This document shows, in pieces, positions 5,264 to 6,754 of a DNA stretch of 6,754 nt (position 1 is the stretch's first letter; each line of letters begins with the position of its first letter). Source of the DNA: CALFVT01 sp964513675 (GTDB lineage Bacteria; Pseudomonadota; Alphaproteobacteria; Caulobacterales; Maricaulaceae); NCBI GenBank assembly GCA_964513675.1, contig CAZEOD010000082.1, positions 1-6,754 of the forward strand, read 5' to 3'. Below the pieces are notes generated by a model. It was not told the DNA's origin. It saw only the letters and a list, made by a program, of their open reading frames with translations, and did no database searches. The position numbers were made by a program, and so were the translations under genes.

Positions 5264-6754
5264 TCAGGCCGCTTTGTCTTGGGTGATGGCTGGCTCTGTG
5301 TCCTCTGCCTCAAACAGGGTCCGAAGCGTCTCCCATTGGTCTGCGGGTGGGCAGGGCGCGCCGTCCACCAGTGCGGCAGGCGGCATCTGCATCCAGCTTG
5401 GTCGCCAGTCTGGATTGGCTTCACATGAGGTTCCTTGGATGCGGTTGGCCAAGACCTGTTTTTGTTCGCGCGCGGTATCGGTCAGGCAAGACTGCGCAAG
5501 GCTTGGTGTGGCAATGTCTTCAATCATCGCATTGATCGCCCGCTTGTCTCTGAGGGTTTCAAAAAAGGCAGGGTCCGGTTTCCAGTAGTGAGCCATATCA
5601 GTTCCCAGAACATGGGCGAGGGCTTCGACAATCGGCGAGCCGCAATCGATCCGGTCGGCCATGGCCACGGTCATGATCTCGTGCGTTTCCTCGTCCGTTA
5701 GCGCGAGCAGGGCGGCGAAAACTTCTGCCAAGTGATAAGCCTCGCCATTCTGCCTGACATGTTTCACACCGAGCGCTTCAAACAGGGCAAAGGCTTTGGT
5801 GCGCGCGGCGTTCAGGTCTTGCGTGGCGCGCGCGTTCTCCAAGCTCTTTTGTGTGTCTTCCTTTTTTGCAAGGCTCATGTGTCGGTGCACGGTCCAGAGG
5901 TTTGAGCCGACAAGCATATGGGCGATCATCAGGCGCAGGGCGATGCCGGAAGACCCAAGCAGGCTGGCGCGTGTCGCGGCATGGCGGTGGCCAGCAATGT
6001 ATTCAGCAACGGGTCCGGACATTTCAGGTTTGATGGCGGCGGGTCCGTCATCGTCTTTTTTGGCGGCGCGGCTGGCCTCGGCACTGGTGATGTAGCCTTC
6101 ATGGAAGAGGGCTGCGCCGCTGGATCGCATTTCAACATAGACACGTCCGCCTTTGGTCTTGGCGCGCTTTTCGTATTGATAGGAATGGAAGTAAGCCCCG
6201 CGCTCCATCAGGATGATGGATTTCCAGCCATTGGCCTCATATTTCATTACGCGCTGGGCGATGGCTTTGCTTTGGGCGGCCCAGAAGGATTTGGGGTCAG
6301 CAAATACACTGTTCTCGCCAAAGAGGTCTGCAAGGATTTGCCCGTCATAGGTGGCCAGATCAAACAAGGCGCGGTCGGTGGTGATCACGTCTCCGCCTGT
6401 GACCCATGCTTTGCAATTCTGGCCAGTCGGCGCGTAGTCGGTTTCGGATGTAAACAGCGCCAGCCACTCGGCTTGCTGCTCATATGTGGCAAGTGTCAGG
6501 GCACGTATTGTGTGCGCATCGACTTCCTCTGCTTCATAGAGTTTGAGGATTTTGGGCGAAAGCTTTGCCAGCGTGAGGATGCGGCGAACTTTATGTTCGG
6601 TAACGCCAAAATGGGTTGCGATGTCGCTCGCGGTCCGGCCTTCAGAGGTAAGCGCGCCGAAGGCTTTGTATTGCTCCATCTCGGTGGCAGGAACGCGGGC
6701 CACGTTTTCGATGATGGACGCTTCGATGGCGGCGGCGTCATCGTCTTTGTCCAT
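5264..6754 (-). CDS. parB: ParB/RepB/Spo0J-like protein (N-terminus beyond window)
   Basis: This is a DNA-binding protein of the ParB superfamily, of the large variety found on alphaproteobacterial conjugative elements. It has 496 visible codons. The first visible codon is an ATG exactly at the window edge, but it is probably internal: the visible part opens at the end of the ParB N-terminal domain (AIEASIIENVARVPATEMEQY, residues 9-29). The N-terminal CTP-binding part is thus off-window. A helix-turn-helix follows at about 40-60 (RTASDIATHFGVTEHKVRRIL). The long remainder carries conserved blocks of this subfamily, including DRALFDLATYDGQILADLFG, AYFHSYQYEKR, KGGRVYVEM, FHEGYITSAEASR, YIAGHRHAATRA and the C-terminal WRPSWMQMPP. 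It may function in partition or element maintenance, or as a regulator. No ParA gene is visible in the window. Confidence 0.92.
   Translation of the reverse strand: MDKDDDAAAIEASIIENVARVPATEMEQYKAFGALTSEGRTASDIATHFGVTEHKVRRILTLAKLSPKILKLYEAEEVDAHTIRALTLATYEQQAEWLALFTSETDYAPTGQNCKAWVTGGDVITTDRALFDLATYDGQILADLFGENSVFADPKSFWAAQSKAIAQRVMKYEANGWKSIILMERGAYFHSYQYEKRAKTKGGRVYVEMRSSGAALFHEGYITSAEASRAAKKDDDGPAAIKPEMSGPVAEYIAGHRHAATRASLLGSSGIALRLMIAHMLVGSNLWTVHRHMSLAKKEDTQKSLENARATQDLNAARTKAFALFEALGVKHVRQNGEAYHLAEVFAALLALTDEETHEIMTVAMADRIDCGSPIVEALAHVLGTDMAHYWKPDPAFFETLRDKRAINAMIEDIATPSLAQSCLTDTAREQKQVLANRIQGTSCEANPDWRPSWMQMPPAALVDGAPCPPADQWETLRTLFEAEDTEPAITQDKAA

Noticed and set aside
1..6754. CRISPR array, tRNA, rRNA or insertion sequence ends
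   Set aside because: No regularly spaced repeats, cloverleaf-like segments, rRNA signatures or transposase frames were seen on either strand.

Overview
The window looks like a backbone segment of an integrative and conjugative element (or related plasmid) from an alphaproteobacterium. The evidence is a gene set that I recognise from sphingomonad/rhizobial-type conjugative elements: a large ParB-like protein, a DUF736 protein, a small MerR/excisionase-type helix-turn-helix protein, a DUF2840 protein, a TraF-like S26 signal peptidase and an RlxS-type relaxase with a DUF3363 C-terminal region. No chromosomal housekeeping gene, rRNA or tRNA is visible. The genus cannot be fixed from the sequence alone.

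Layout from right to left, because most genes are on the minus strand. 6754-5264 is the C-terminal part of the ParB-like gene, whose N-terminus lies beyond the window. It converges on a plus-strand thermonuclease (SNase-like) gene, with a hairpin between the two. The nuclease's 5' end lies in a 100-N assembly gap (4733-4832). The same gap hides the 5' end of a divergent vapB antitoxin gene, which is followed by an intact vapC toxin gene (4576-4205). From 4204 to 3724 lies about 480 bases with no convincing gene. This stretch holds a striking four-tier nested inverted repeat (3802-3920). DUF736 follows (3723-3403), closed by a strong GC hairpin (3351-3377). After a leader of about 170 bases comes a tight operon: HTH gene (3178-2966), DUF2840 (2985-2539), traF-like peptidase (2542-1793) and relaxase (1796 to beyond base 1). 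The HTH and DUF2840 genes overlap, and the last two junctions are ATGA stop/start overlaps.

Functionally, the relaxase would nick oriT and pilot the transferred strand. The TraF-like peptidase would mature a pilus or envelope component of the type IV secretion system. The HTH protein probably regulates the operon. VapBC would act as an addiction module. The ParB-like protein is a DNA-binding maintenance or regulatory factor. A candidate origin of transfer sits directly at the relaxase start. It consists of three tandem 10-bp repeats plus inverted repeats built on GGCGCT/AGCGCC, inside the coding frame for an unusually long C-terminal tail of the signal peptidase. The two most interesting non-coding structures are this oriT candidate and the nested inverted repeat upstream of DUF736, which contains a similar GGCGCT/AGCGCC palindrome at its tip.
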